Counted from the first letter of the stretch, positions 7,604 through 15,969 are shown. The stretch: DNA of 64,000 nucleotides from Thermaerobacter subterraneus DSM 13965 (GCF_000183545.2 NZ_JH976535.1:2357837-2421836), one strand, 5' to 3'. The notes: a model not told the origin generated them from the sequence alone. Numbers and translations are program-made.

Positions 7604-8254
7604 ATGAAGATATCCGAGCAGGACCGGCGGGAGATCCAGCGGCGCTTTGAGGCGATGGAATCACCGGTGGTCCTCAAGCTGTTCGTCCGCGCGGACAAAG
7701 ACGAGTGCCCCTACTGCGAGGACACCCGCCAGCTGCTGGAAGCGGTGGCGGAGCTCGACGACCGCATCACCCTCGAGGTCCACGATGTCGAACGGGAACC
7801 CGAGCTGGCCGAGCGCCACGGCGTCGACATGGTCCCGGCCATCCTGTTCGCCCGGGCGGACGGCAGCGACACCGGGATGCGGTTTTACGGCATTCCGGCC
7901 GGTTACGAGTTCGGGACGCTGATCGACGACATCGTCGACGTCTCCCGCGGTGTCGCGGGGCTGTCCCCGGAAACCGAGGCATACCTGCGGTCGCTGGACA
8001 CCGACGTCCACCTGCAGGTATTCGTCACGCCGACGTGACCGTACTGTCCCCGGGCGGTCCGCCTGGCTCACAAGATGGCCCTCGCCAGCGACCGGGTGCG
8101 GGCCGACGCCATCGAGGCCATGGAGTTCCCCGATCTGGCCAACCGGTTCGCGGTCTTCGGTGTTCCCAAGACCGTGGTGAACGGGTCGGCTGCCGTTGAG
8201 GGCGCGGCACCGGAACCGCACCTGCTGGCGTTGATCAAGGAGGCCCTTTCCTGA
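7604..8254 (+). CDS. Two-domain protein disulfide oxidoreductase with in-frame TGA (candidate selenoprotein)
   Basis: Reading through TGA at 8036-8038 gives 216 residues. Two thioredoxin folds are seen. The N-terminal one has CPYC at residues 35-38 and a cis-Pro loop at VDMVPAILF. The C-terminal one has VFVTPT, then TGA at codon 145, then PYCPRAVRLAH and a cis-Pro loop at FGVPKTVV. The TGA replaces exactly the first Cys of the second CPYC motif, and the frame is open and family-like on both sides. This is the architecture of protein disulfide oxidoreductases (Grx-like PDO, about 220 residues). A hairpin with a GGUCC loop lies right after the TGA. The ATG has a perfect AGGAGGTGA 8 nt upstream. 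Selenocysteine is the leading explanation; a Cys-to-stop mutation or sequencing error is the alternative. Confidence 0.8.
8036..8066 (+). promoter_or_regulatory. SECIS-like hairpin following the in-frame TGA
   Basis: Counting the U of UGA as 1, bases 15-20 (CCGGGC) pair with 26-31 (GCCUGG; one G-U pair), closing a 5-nt loop GGUCC at 21-25. In the well-studied Escherichia coli fdhF element the loop is GGUC and starts at position 22, with G and U needed for SelB binding. The bulged U of fdhF is not seen here. Function is inferred. Confidence 0.55.
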
Positions 8255-8274
8255 CAGGGTTCCCTCGCCCACGA

Positions 8275-8309
8275 CAACCCGCCGGTCTCCAGGGGAGGCC
8301 GGCGGGTTG
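8275..8309 (+). terminator. Strong hairpin at the end of the thioredoxin-fold gene
   Basis: CAACCCGCCGG at 8275-8285 pairs perfectly with CCGGCGGGTTG at 8299-8309 across a 13-nt loop, 20 nt after the stop. The downstream T-run is weak. It separates two convergent genes and could serve both. Confidence 0.6.
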
Positions 8310-8375
8310 CTGTGGCACCCCGCCGGCAGGGCGGCGGGCAAGGACGGCCGGCAGGGGCAAGGATGCCCACCCCGG

Positions 8376-9068
8376 TCAAGCCGGCTCGACCAGGATGGCG
8401 TACTGCTCATGCTCCGGATGGTGCTTGCGGCCCAGGATCGTGAAGCCCTCACCGGCCAACCATCCGGCCAGGTCCGCTTCAGCAATGCGCTCCTCCCGGG
8501 GCGGGCCCACCTCGCCGGCCCCCTCCGGATCGAACTCCGCCACCACCATGCGGGCGCCCGGCAACAGCCAGCGGTGAAGGCGACCGAGGACCGCCCGGGG
8601 ATCCGGAATATGGTGGAGCACATGGGCCAGGACCACCTTGCGGGCATGCTGGGGCGGGATGACCCCGGCCAGATCGTCGTGGGCGATGTCCGCCTGGACG
8701 GCGTGCACGTTGTCCAGGCCCTCCCCCTCCACCTGCCGGCGCAGAAAGCGCAGGGCCTCGGGCCAGTGGTCCACCGCGTACACGCGGCCATGGGGCCGCA
8801 CCCGGTGGGCGGCCAGCAGGCTGGTGAGCCCCGGACCTGCACCCAGGTCCACCAGGTGATCCCCGGGCCGGAGATCCAGCCACTCCAGCCATTCCTCCAC
8901 CAGGGCTTGACGCCGTTGCTGGTGCTCGAAGATCTCCGCCCAGGAGACCTGGGCCTCCCACGGTCCGTGGTGCCCGGCGCCGTGGCCCCTGCGCCCGTGG
9001 CGCCCAGCCTCCGGCGCGGGGTGGCTGGCCGCGCCGTCATGGTTCGGCGCAAACGGCGGGTATGCCAT
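8376..9068 (-). CDS. Class I SAM-dependent methyltransferase
   Basis: 230 residues. The SAM-binding motif I is LVDLGAGPGLTS (about 71-82), followed by the acidic loop VYAVDHWPEAL and the motif HVLHHIPDPRAVLGRLHRWLLPGA typical of small-molecule or ubiquinone-type methyltransferases. The first 35 residues are low-complexity with many His and Gly. GGGGGAGGTGGGGGC precedes the ATG. It is convergent with the thioredoxin-fold gene and divergent from the aminopeptidase. Nothing in the neighbourhood identifies the substrate. Confidence 0.82.
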   Translation of the reverse strand: MAYPPFAPNHDGAASHPAPEAGRHGRRGHGAGHHGPWEAQVSWAEIFEHQQRRQALVEEWLEWLDLRPGDHLVDLGAGPGLTSLLAAHRVRPHGRVYAVDHWPEALRFLRRQVEGEGLDNVHAVQADIAHDDLAGVIPPQHARKVVLAHVLHHIPDPRAVLGRLHRWLLPGARMVVAEFDPEGAGEVGPPREERIAEADLAGWLAGEGFTILGRKHHPEHEQYAILVEPA

Positions 9069-9237
9069 GCCCCCACCTCCCCCTTCCTTCGGACCCCGAA
9101 CGGCGGCCCGGCCTCCCCGGTCAGCAGGACGACGGCCGGGACTGGTCGTTCCCGGTGCTACTGTACCGGTAGTTTGCCACCGGGAGGAACCCCGCGCCCC
9201 CGCGTCGCAATCCTAAGACCGGAAAGGAGCGTTGACG

Positions 9238-10344
9238 GTGACCGACCCCCGCGTGCGGAAGCTGGCCCAGGTGCTGGTGCGCTACTCCCTGGGCCTTGAG
9301 GCCGGCGACCACTTCCTCATCCAGACCTCCGACCTGGCCACGCCCCTGGTCCAGGCCATCTACCGGGAAGCCCTCCGGGTGGGTGCCTTTCCCCAGGTCC
9401 TGGCCCAGCTGGAGGGGCTGGGTGAGATCTACCTGAAGGAAGCGTCGGAAGAGCAGTTGCGGGTGCTGACCCCCCTGGAGCGAATCGCCTTTGAGGAATA
9501 CCGGCACGCCCTGGTGATCCACGCGCCCCACAACGTCAAGGCCCTCAGCGGCGTCGACCCTCGCCGCCTGGCCATCATGCAGGAGGCGCGGCGGCCTCTG
9601 GCCGACAAGCTGATGTCCCGCATCGGCCAGGGCGGCAAGTACTGCGTCACCCTCTTCCCCACCCAGGCCCTGGCCCAGGAAGCCGGCATGTCGCTGAGCG
9701 ACTACGAGGAGTTCGTCTTCGCAGCCTGCCGCCTGGACGACGACGACCCGGTGGCCTCCTGGCAGGCCGTGAGCCGGCGCCAGCAGAGGCTGGTGGCGTT
9801 CCTGAACGGCGTGCGGGAGATCCGGGTGGTGGGTGACGGCACCGACCTGACGCTTTCGGTGGCCGGCCGGACCTGGATCAACGCCGACGGCCACATCAAC
9901 TTCCCCGACTGCGAGGTGTTCACCGGCCCGGTGGAAGAGAGCGTCCGCGGCACCATCCGCTTCAGCTTCCCGGGGATCTTCCAGGGGAAGGAGATCGAGG
10001 ACATCCGCCTCCGCTTCGAGGACGGCCGGGTGGTGGAAGCCCGGGCAGCCCGCGGGCAGGACCTGCTGGAGGCGCTGCTGGGCACCGACGAGGGCGCCCG
10101 CTACGTGGGCGAGTTCGCCATCGGCACCAACGACCAGATCACCCGCTTCAGCCGCAACCTGCTCTTTGACGAGAAGATCGGCGGCACCGTCCACCTGGCC
10201 CTGGGGGCCAGCTACCCCATTACCGGGGGGAAGAACCGGTCCGCCATCCACTGGGACATGATCTGCGACTTGCGCCAGGGCGGCGAGATCTACGCCGACG
10301 GCGAGCTGATCTACCGCGAGGGGCGGTTCCTCATCGAGGGGTAG
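9238..10344 (+). CDS. M29-family aminopeptidase (thermophilic metallopeptidase)
   Basis: 368 residues from a GTG start, chosen because GGAAAGGAG lies 8 nt upstream; a TTG two codons earlier is too close to that site. The sequence has M29 landmarks: the N-terminal LAQVLVRYSLGLEAGD, the segment INFPDCEVFTGPVEESVRG, then GEFAIGTNDQI, and the C-terminal IHWDMICDL, which carries the late metal-binding His-x-Asp. These enzymes (AmpS/AmpT group) release N-terminal amino acids and bind two divalent metals. The gene is transcribed alone, divergent from the methyltransferase and convergent with the MBL hydrolase, with 9 nt between their stops. Confidence 0.9.
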   Translation: MTDPRVRKLAQVLVRYSLGLEAGDHFLIQTSDLATPLVQAIYREALRVGAFPQVLAQLEGLGEIYLKEASEEQLRVLTPLERIAFEEYRHALVIHAPHNVKALSGVDPRRLAIMQEARRPLADKLMSRIGQGGKYCVTLFPTQALAQEAGMSLSDYEEFVFAACRLDDDDPVASWQAVSRRQQRLVAFLNGVREIRVVGDGTDLTLSVAGRTWINADGHINFPDCEVFTGPVEESVRGTIRFSFPGIFQGKEIEDIRLRFEDGRVVEARAARGQDLLEALLGTDEGARYVGEFAIGTNDQITRFSRNLLFDEKIGGTVHLALGASYPITGGKNRSAIHWDMICDLRQGGEIYADGELIYREGRFLIEG

Positions 10345-10353
10345 GTGGGGCGG

Positions 10354-11220
10354 TCACGACGCCGCCCACCACCACCGCCCCTCCCGCACCTCGACCCGGG
10401 CGGCACCCTCCCGCTCCAGGGTGGCCAGCACGCCCAGCAGGGCGGTGCGGTTCAGCACGTAGGCCGCGGGGTTGTCCATGGCCACCCCCAGGTGCAGGGC
10501 CAGCTCGGCCAGGAGGTCCTCCGTTCCCGCGGGCCCCTGCCCCAGGCGGGCAGCAGCCCAGTCCAGCAGGCGGCGGACGGCCGCCGCGTTGGCCTCCAGC
10601 ACCTGCTGCAGTTCCGGGCCCGCCGGCACCGCCGGGCCGTGGCCGGGGACGAACCAGCGGGCACCCACCTGGCGCACCCGGTCCAGGGATGCCAGCATCC
10701 GCCCGGCGTCCACCAGGTAGGGAATGGGGTGCTTGGCCAGGGGCTCGAGGCCCATGAAGCTGTCCGCGGCGAAGAACACGCCGTCGACGCAGAACCCCAC
10801 CTGGGCCAGGCTGTGGCCGGCCAGGTCCACCACCTCCAGCGCCACGCCGCCCAGCTCCAGGACCTGCCCGGGTACCAGCTCCTGATGCACCGGCGACGGC
10901 TCCGCCAGGAGGAACCGGTTCTGCAGGGCCGCCACGGGCGCCGCCCCGCCGAACAGGTAGACCGGCTCGTAGAGGGGGTGGCGGATCACCTCCGCCTCCC
11001 CGGCGGGGGCCCAGACCCGGGCACCGGTGCGGCGCAGGATCTGGGCGTTGCCGCCGAAATGGTCGGCGTGGGCATGGGTGTTGAGCACCACCCGCACGGG
11101 CTCCCCCGTGGCCTCCGCAGCCCGCAGGATCTTGTTGGCCGCGGACCGGTCAAGGCCTGTGTCGATCAGCACCAGGCCGTCCCCGGTCCGCACCAGCCCG
11201 CTGTTCACCGCGCCGTGCAA
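10354..11220 (-). CDS. MBL-fold metallo-hydrolase
   Basis: 288 residues from a TTG start. The metal-binding signature is LNTHAHADHFGGN (about 47-59), with later HSLAQ, DSFMG and FVPGHGPAVP segments as in glyoxalase-II-like and flavoprotein-type MBL hydrolases. The frame stays open upstream of the TTG, and residues such as PVPLTARVTLL would fit the family's first strand, so translation may begin earlier at a rare CTG or ATC codon. The C-terminal 70 residues are a helical extension. It is last in the direction of the nucleoside operon but 279 nt from deoC, so co-transcription is uncertain. Confidence 0.82.
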   Translation of the reverse strand: MHGAVNSGLVRTGDGLVLIDTGLDRSAANKILRAAEATGEPVRVVLNTHAHADHFGGNAQILRRTGARVWAPAGEAEVIRHPLYEPVYLFGGAAPVAALQNRFLLAEPSPVHQELVPGQVLELGGVALEVVDLAGHSLAQVGFCVDGVFFAADSFMGLEPLAKHPIPYLVDAGRMLASLDRVRQVGARWFVPGHGPAVPAGPELQQVLEANAAAVRRLLDWAAARLGQGPAGTEDLLAELALHLGVAMDNPAAYVLNRTALLGVLATLEREGAARVEVREGRWWWAAS

Positions 11221-11499
11221 CAGGGTGACCCTCGCTGTCAGCGGGACCGGTTCGATGGCGCCGCCACTCCCTTCGTCGCACCCCGCTCCCCCTGGCGGGG
11301 CTTCTCAAGGGTGCCCTGGCTTCCCAAAGGGCGCCCCGGATCGGCACGGGAAGGGCCGGGGCGACCCGCGCCTCCGGCCCTTCTTCCATCGCCTGCCGTT
11401 CCTCACCTGCTGGCGGGGCCCGGCTTCCCCGCCAGCGTCCCGTCGAGGGCGATGACCCCGCCCGCCCTCACCCGCCCGTGGCCATGGCCCCGCATGCCG

Positions 11500-12327
11500 T
11501 CAATAGGTGACCGCCGGGTCGCGCCCGGGGCCGACCGCGCCCGCACCGGCGTGGCCGGCCGGTTCGTCCCGGGAAGAACCGGCAGCCCCGTCGCCGCCCC
11601 GGCGGGACGGCGACCCGTCCCCACCGGCCCGCCCCGTCACCAGGGCCACGGCCGCGCTGGTGCCCAGCAGCTCGGCCCCCGCGTCGATCAGCGCCCAGGC
11701 CTGGGCCGCCGTCTTGATGCCCCCCGAAGCCTTGACCCGCACGCCGGCGGGCACCCGCTGGCGCAGGAAGCGGATGTCGTCCGGCGTGGCCACGCCCACG
11801 GCACCGCCGCTGGCGTTCTTGACCCAGTCGAAACCGGCCGCCACGGCCAGCCGGACCATCTGCTCCCGCTCGGCAGCGTTCAGCAGGGGAAGCTCCAGCA
11901 TGGCCTTGGTCTCGGCCGGCCGGGACGCCCGGACCACCGCCTCCAGGTCGGCGCGGAAGTCGTCCAGCCGGCCGCTGCGGAACAGGCCCAGGGGCACCAT
12001 CACGTCGATCTCGTCGACGCCCAGTTCGGCCAGCTCCCGGGCCTGGGCCACCCGGGCGGAGGTGGTCATGCAGCCCAGGGGAAAGTCGACGAAGGACGCC
12101 ACCCGCACCGGCGAGCCGGCCAGGACCCGGCGGGCCACCGGGACCCACAGCGGCGGCACCATGGCCGCGTGGAAGCCGTATTCCAGGCACGCCCGGCAGT
12201 GGGCCACCACCTGTTCCTCCGTCACGTCGCTGGCGATCAGGGTCGACTGGATGAACCGGGCGAGACGCGCCCCGCTGCGCCCCGCCCCGCCGGCCACCGC
12301 CCCGCTGGGATAGCCTTCTGCCGTCAC
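11500..12327 (-). CDS. deoC: Deoxyribose-phosphate aldolase
   Basis: 275 residues from GTG with AAGGAGG 11 nt upstream. DeoC cleaves 2-deoxyribose 5-phosphate into acetaldehyde and glyceraldehyde 3-phosphate. Visible family parts are RFIQSTLIASDVT, RVASFVDFPLGCMTT, ELGVDEIDVMV, and GVRVKASGGIKTA, where the Lys forms the Schiff base, followed by LGTSAAVALV. The C-terminal 45 residues are a Gly/Ser/Arg-rich tail outside the usual fold; one copy of the dispersed GGACGAACCGG word lies in it. Upstream in the same direction lie nucleoside hydrolase, ribokinase and a GntR regulator, together forming a nucleoside salvage operon. Confidence 0.93.
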   Translation of the reverse strand: MTAEGYPSGAVAGGAGRSGARLARFIQSTLIASDVTEEQVVAHCRACLEYGFHAAMVPPLWVPVARRVLAGSPVRVASFVDFPLGCMTTSARVAQARELAELGVDEIDVMVPLGLFRSGRLDDFRADLEAVVRASRPAETKAMLELPLLNAAEREQMVRLAVAAGFDWVKNASGGAVGVATPDDIRFLRQRVPAGVRVKASGGIKTAAQAWALIDAGAELLGTSAAVALVTGRAGGDGSPSRRGGDGAAGSSRDEPAGHAGAGAVGPGRDPAVTY

Positions 12328-12429
12328 AGGACAACCCGCCTCCTTCTTTGCCTGCTGCCCCGTCCCGCGGCACCCCGCTGCCCCGCCCGGCCGTCCTCCT
12401 GCCCTGGCCGGCCGCCATGCCCCCTGACC

Positions 12430-12489
12430 GGCCGGTCTTGGCCCCCGTCCAGCGGACCAGGCCGGTCTCAGCCCCCGTCCAGCGGGCCA
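12430..12489. repeat. 30-bp tandem duplication between deoC and the nucleoside hydrolase gene
   Basis: Two adjacent 30-bp units (12430-12459 and 12460-12489) differ at only three positions; each contains CCCCCGTCCAGCGG. They lie in the 329-nt gene-free stretch 12328-12656, which is otherwise Pro/Ala-like GC-rich sequence with no recognisable gene or promoter. Confidence 0.8.
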
Positions 12490-12656
12490 GGCGGGCGGGC
12501 CGCGCGAGCCGTCCGGTGGGCAACTGGCCGCCACGCCCTGCGACCACCGGCGCCCTTCCTGCGGTCCCGCCACCGCCCGCCGTACCGCTGTCCCGCCGGC
12601 CGGACGCCTCGCTCTCCATGCCGCCGGCTTCGCGCCCGCCTGCGGCCGCGGCAAGC

Positions 12657-13610
12657 TTACCGCCGCGCCAGGATGTCCATCAGCAGGGCCTTGAACCGCT
12701 CCCGGTCCGCACCCAGGCACACCTGGGCGTTGGGCCTCTCCACCCGCTTCTCCACGCCCGCGTACTGCGCCGGGGTGATCACCGAGGCGCCGCGGGTCAG
12801 TTCGCCCCGGGTCTCGATGTCCACCTGGCAGGGCTGCCACCCGCGGGCGATGGCCGGATCGGCGATCATGGCCGCCACGATGGAGTCGGGGTGGGTCACG
12901 CCCCGGATGCCCACCGTCTCATTGAACTGCCGCACCACGCGGTTCACCTGCAGGTAGAACCGGGCCAGCTCCGTATCCAGCCGGCGGATGTCCTCCAGGT
13001 CGCCGTCATCCAGCACCGTGTCCCGGACGCAAAGGCCCCAGTCGACCAGCCGGATGTCGAACCCCGCCCGGAACACGATCCGTGCAGCCTCGGGGTCGAC
13101 GTAGAAGTTGTACTCCGCTGCGGGGGTGATGTTCCCGGGGGCGAAGTAGGTCCCCCCCATGATGTAGAGGGTCTTCACCTTACGGGCGATGGAGGGGTCC
13201 CGGGTCACCGCCACGGCGATGTTGGTCAGGGGCGCCTGGGCCAGGATGGTCAGCTCACCCGGTGCCGCGTGGATCCGCTCGATCAGGGCGTCGACGGCAT
13301 GCTGGGGCTCGGGGCGCTGCCGCGCCCGGGGGAAGAAGGAGTCGCCCATTCCGTCGCGGCCGTGGACGTAGTCCGCCGCCACCCACTCGTTGACCAGGGG
13401 AACGGCACAGCCGGGGTAGACCGGGACCTGGCCGCTGCGCCCGGCCATCTCGATGGTGTAGAGGGCGTTCTCGATCTGCTGCTCGAAGCCCACGTTCCCT
13501 ACCGAGATGGTGACGGCCTCCAGCTGGATGTTGGGATGGAGCAGAGCGATGAGCAGGGAGTTGACGTCATCCCCCGCCGTATCGGTGTCGACGATCAAGC
13601 GAACCGGCAA
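12657..13610 (-). CDS. Inosine-uridine preferring nucleoside hydrolase
   Basis: 317 residues from TTG with GAGGAGG 8 nt upstream; the overlapping ATG is out of frame. The N-terminal DTDTAGDD is the Ca-binding aspartate cluster of nucleoside hydrolases (usually DTDxGxDD). Other landmarks are LAQAPLTNIAVAV, YIMGGTYFAPGNITP with AAEYNFYVDPEAA, and a late HPDSIVAAM. The enzyme hydrolyses ribonucleosides to base and ribose. Ribokinase lies directly upstream and deoC downstream, so the operon can phosphorylate ribose and cleave deoxyribose phosphate. Substrate preference for purine or pyrimidine is not visible. Confidence 0.92.
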   Translation of the reverse strand: MPVRLIVDTDTAGDDVNSLLIALLHPNIQLEAVTISVGNVGFEQQIENALYTIEMAGRSGQVPVYPGCAVPLVNEWVAADYVHGRDGMGDSFFPRARQRPEPQHAVDALIERIHAAPGELTILAQAPLTNIAVAVTRDPSIARKVKTLYIMGGTYFAPGNITPAAEYNFYVDPEAARIVFRAGFDIRLVDWGLCVRDTVLDDGDLEDIRRLDTELARFYLQVNRVVRQFNETVGIRGVTHPDSIVAAMIADPAIARGWQPCQVDIETRGELTRGASVITPAQYAGVEKRVERPNAQVCLGADRERFKALLMDILARR

Positions 13611-13774
13611 TCCCCATTCCTCCTCTGCGCGACCTGGGCACAGCCCGTGCCGGCAGATCAAGCCGGCCGGAACCTTGCCGCCCCGCCGGCCACCGCCTGC
13701 CGCCCGGGACGGGTTCGACCGGCGCCGCCTGCGGCCCGTCCCCGCCGGCAGCCCCGGCTCCGCCGGGCCCTCCG

Positions 13775-14719
13775 CTAGCCGCGGGCGGCAAGGAACGCCT
13801 CCAGTTGTTCCCGCCGCGGCAGGGCCGGGATGACCCCCAGGGCAGTACAGGTCAGGGCTCCGGCCGCCGCTGCCCGCCGCACCGCCTCCATCAGGGGCCG
13901 TCCTTCGGCCAGGGAAACCGCCAGGGTGGCGCTGAAGGAATCGCCCGCCCCGGTGGTGTCCACCACCGGGACCGGGAAGGCCGCCACCTCCGTCACCCCG
14001 CGGGGTTCGACCACCAGCACGCCGCGGGCGCCGCGGGTCAGGACCACCGTCCGCACGCCGGCATCCAGCAGGCGCCGGCAGAGGTTCAGGGAATCGGACG
14101 GGTCGTCGGGGGCCAGGCCCAGCAGGATGCGCAGCTCCGTCTCGTTGGGCGTGACGATGTCCGCCAGGGCCAGGTCCTCCAGGGGCAACGGCCGGGCCGG
14201 GGCCGGGTTGAGGATGGCCGTCACCCCCGCCTCCCGGGCCAGGCGCAACGCGTGGACCGCCGTCCGGGCCGGGATCTCCAGCTGCGTCAGCACCACGTGG
14301 CTCCGGGCCAGGCGCTCCCGAGCCCGTTCCACGTGGGAAGGCTCCAGGCACTCGTTGGCGCCGGGGTCCAGGACGATCAGGTTCTCCCCCGCCGCATTGA
14401 GCACGATGAAGCCGACGCCGGTGTTCCGGCCCTGCACCACGCCCAGGTACCGGGTGCCCACTCCCTCCCGGCGGTAGAGTTCCCAGGCGATGGCAGCCAG
14501 GTCGTCGTCGCCCACCAGCCCTACGAACTCCACGTCCGCACCCAGCCGGGCGGCCTGAACGGCCTGGTTGCTGCCCTTGCCGCCGGGCCCGCGGTCGAAG
14601 TCCCGCCCCACCACCGTCTCACCGGCCACCGGGAAGCGGTCGGCCCGCAAGGTCAGGCCGACGGCGAAACTGCCCACCACCGTCACCACGGGCCGCCGGC
14701 CCCCACTCTGCCCTGCCAT
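13775..14719 (-). CDS. rbsK: Ribokinase (PfkB family)
   Basis: 314 residues. The N-terminal PfkB motif is GPGGKGSNQAVQAARLGA and the C-terminal one is DTTGAGDSFSATLAVSL, whose Asp is the catalytic base. GDDDLAAI and NPAPARPL with TPNETE are also typical of ribokinase. It converts ribose to ribose 5-phosphate with ATP. The ATG at 14719 has GGGGGA about 6 nt upstream; an earlier in-frame ATG at 14746 lacks a site. It sits between the GntR regulator and the nucleoside hydrolase. Confidence 0.93.
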   Translation of the reverse strand: MAGQSGGRRPVVTVVGSFAVGLTLRADRFPVAGETVVGRDFDRGPGGKGSNQAVQAARLGADVEFVGLVGDDDLAAIAWELYRREGVGTRYLGVVQGRNTGVGFIVLNAAGENLIVLDPGANECLEPSHVERARERLARSHVVLTQLEIPARTAVHALRLAREAGVTAILNPAPARPLPLEDLALADIVTPNETELRILLGLAPDDPSDSLNLCRRLLDAGVRTVVLTRGARGVLVVEPRGVTEVAAFPVPVVDTTGAGDSFSATLAVSLAEGRPLMEAVRRAAAAGALTCTALGVIPALPRREQLEAFLAARG

Positions 14720-14785
14720 GGCGAATCCCCCTGGGCACGCCGACATGCCGCCGATCGGCGCGAAGGAAACGGATCAACGGGCGAC

Positions 14786-15676
14786 TTAGAAGCAAAGCTT
14801 GGCCCCGCTGGGATCCGGCCATGCCCCCGCGGGCGCCGGCCTCCCCGGTTCCAGGCCGGCACCCGCCGGCTGCAGGCCACGCGGCAGCCCCGCCGGTTCC
14901 CGGCCCCGGCCCTCGCCGCGTCCCTCCCGGGGACGCCGGATCACGGCGGAGAGGCGGAACCGGTCGCCGCGCAGCCAGACGTCGGAAAACTCGACGGGGC
15001 GGCCGTCGTCCAGGTAGACCACCTGCTGGATGTAGAACACCGGTGCCCCGGCGGGCAGTTCCAGGTATTCGGCCACCTCGCCCTCGGCCCCCAGGGCCTC
15101 GAAGGTGCGCTGGCCCCAGGCCAGGGTCAGGCCGTAATCCTGCTCCAAGGTGCGAAACAGCCCCTGCCGGGCGAAGTCGACCCGCTCGAGCCCCGGCGCC
15201 AGGTGGACCGGGACGTAGTTCTCCATGTAGGCCACCGGACAGGATTCGACCAGCCGGATGCGGGCCAGGTGGACCACCTGCTGCCCGGGTTCCAGCCGGA
15301 GCAGGGACGCCACCCGCCCGGCAGGCTCCTCCACCCGCTGCTGCAGCACACGAGTGCTGTAGCGGATGCCGCGTTCCTCAAGCAACTCGGAAAAGGCGGA
15401 AAGGCGCTGGGCCAGCGGCTGCTCGATGCCACCGGCGGTCACGAAGGTGCCTTTGCCGTGGATCTGGTGCAGCACGCCCTCCCGGACCAGTTCGGCAATG
15501 GCCTTGCGCAGGGTGCCGCGGCTCACGCCGACGGCACCGGCCAGGTCTTCCTCGGCAGGCAGCTTGTAGCGCTGCGGCCAGCGGCCCGTCCGGATCTGGT
15601 CCAGCATCCACTCCTTGATCTGCAGGTAGAGCGGAACGGGACTGGTCCGGTCGAGCTGCGGTCCGTCCACCGCCAT
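14786..15676 (-). CDS. GntR/HutC-family transcriptional regulator
   Basis: 296 residues. Residues 12-80 are a GntR winged helix (PLYLQIKEWMLDQIRTG, LAGAVGVSRGTLRKAIAEL, GKGTFV). Residues 95-245 are a UTRA effector domain with FSELLEERG, RIRLVESCPVAYMENYVP, and YIQQVVYLDDGRPVEFSDVW. The last 45 residues are Pro/Gly/Arg-rich and not part of the fold. It is the first gene of the nucleoside operon, so it probably represses it in response to a sugar phosphate or nucleoside. A palindrome GTCTATAGAC about 205 bp upstream is a plausible operator. Confidence 0.9.
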   Translation of the reverse strand: MAVDGPQLDRTSPVPLYLQIKEWMLDQIRTGRWPQRYKLPAEEDLAGAVGVSRGTLRKAIAELVREGVLHQIHGKGTFVTAGGIEQPLAQRLSAFSELLEERGIRYSTRVLQQRVEEPAGRVASLLRLEPGQQVVHLARIRLVESCPVAYMENYVPVHLAPGLERVDFARQGLFRTLEQDYGLTLAWGQRTFEALGAEGEVAEYLELPAGAPVFYIQQVVYLDDGRPVEFSDVWLRGDRFRLSAVIRRPREGRGEGRGREPAGLPRGLQPAGAGLEPGRPAPAGAWPDPSGAKLCF

Positions 15677-15880
15677 CCCCCCGGTTCCCCTCGACTCCTG
15701 GCCACCGGCACCCGGGTGCGACGACCCAAGGCGGCCATGCCGCTAGGGCTGGGTGCCCTCGTTCGACGGGAGAGTCTTTGCTGCCCCCAAAGGCCCACGG
15801 GCACCGGGACCGCGCCGCGCCGGCGGGCCGCCGGTGCCCTTGGGCGTACCCATGGGACCCCAGCAGAGGCTGGGGTAGAG

Positions 15881-15890
15881 GTCTATAGAC
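15881..15890. promoter_or_regulatory. Probable GntR-type operator GTCTATAGAC
   Basis: A perfect 10-bp palindrome upstream of the gntR gene. HutC-subfamily regulators bind related words such as GTCTAGAC with flanking dyads. A minus-strand TTGACG at about 15930-15935 lies further upstream, so the palindrome would lie just downstream of that promoter. The 424-nt gap 15677-16100 also holds the ABC gene's upstream region; TATAAAT at 15949-15955 is a possible rightward -10 box. Confidence 0.5.
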
Positions 15891-15969
15891 GTACATGCCC
15901 CATCTGGAGGCTATCATGGGGCGGAGGAAAGCGTCAACGGGGTGGACCTATAAATTTTCATTCACATTC

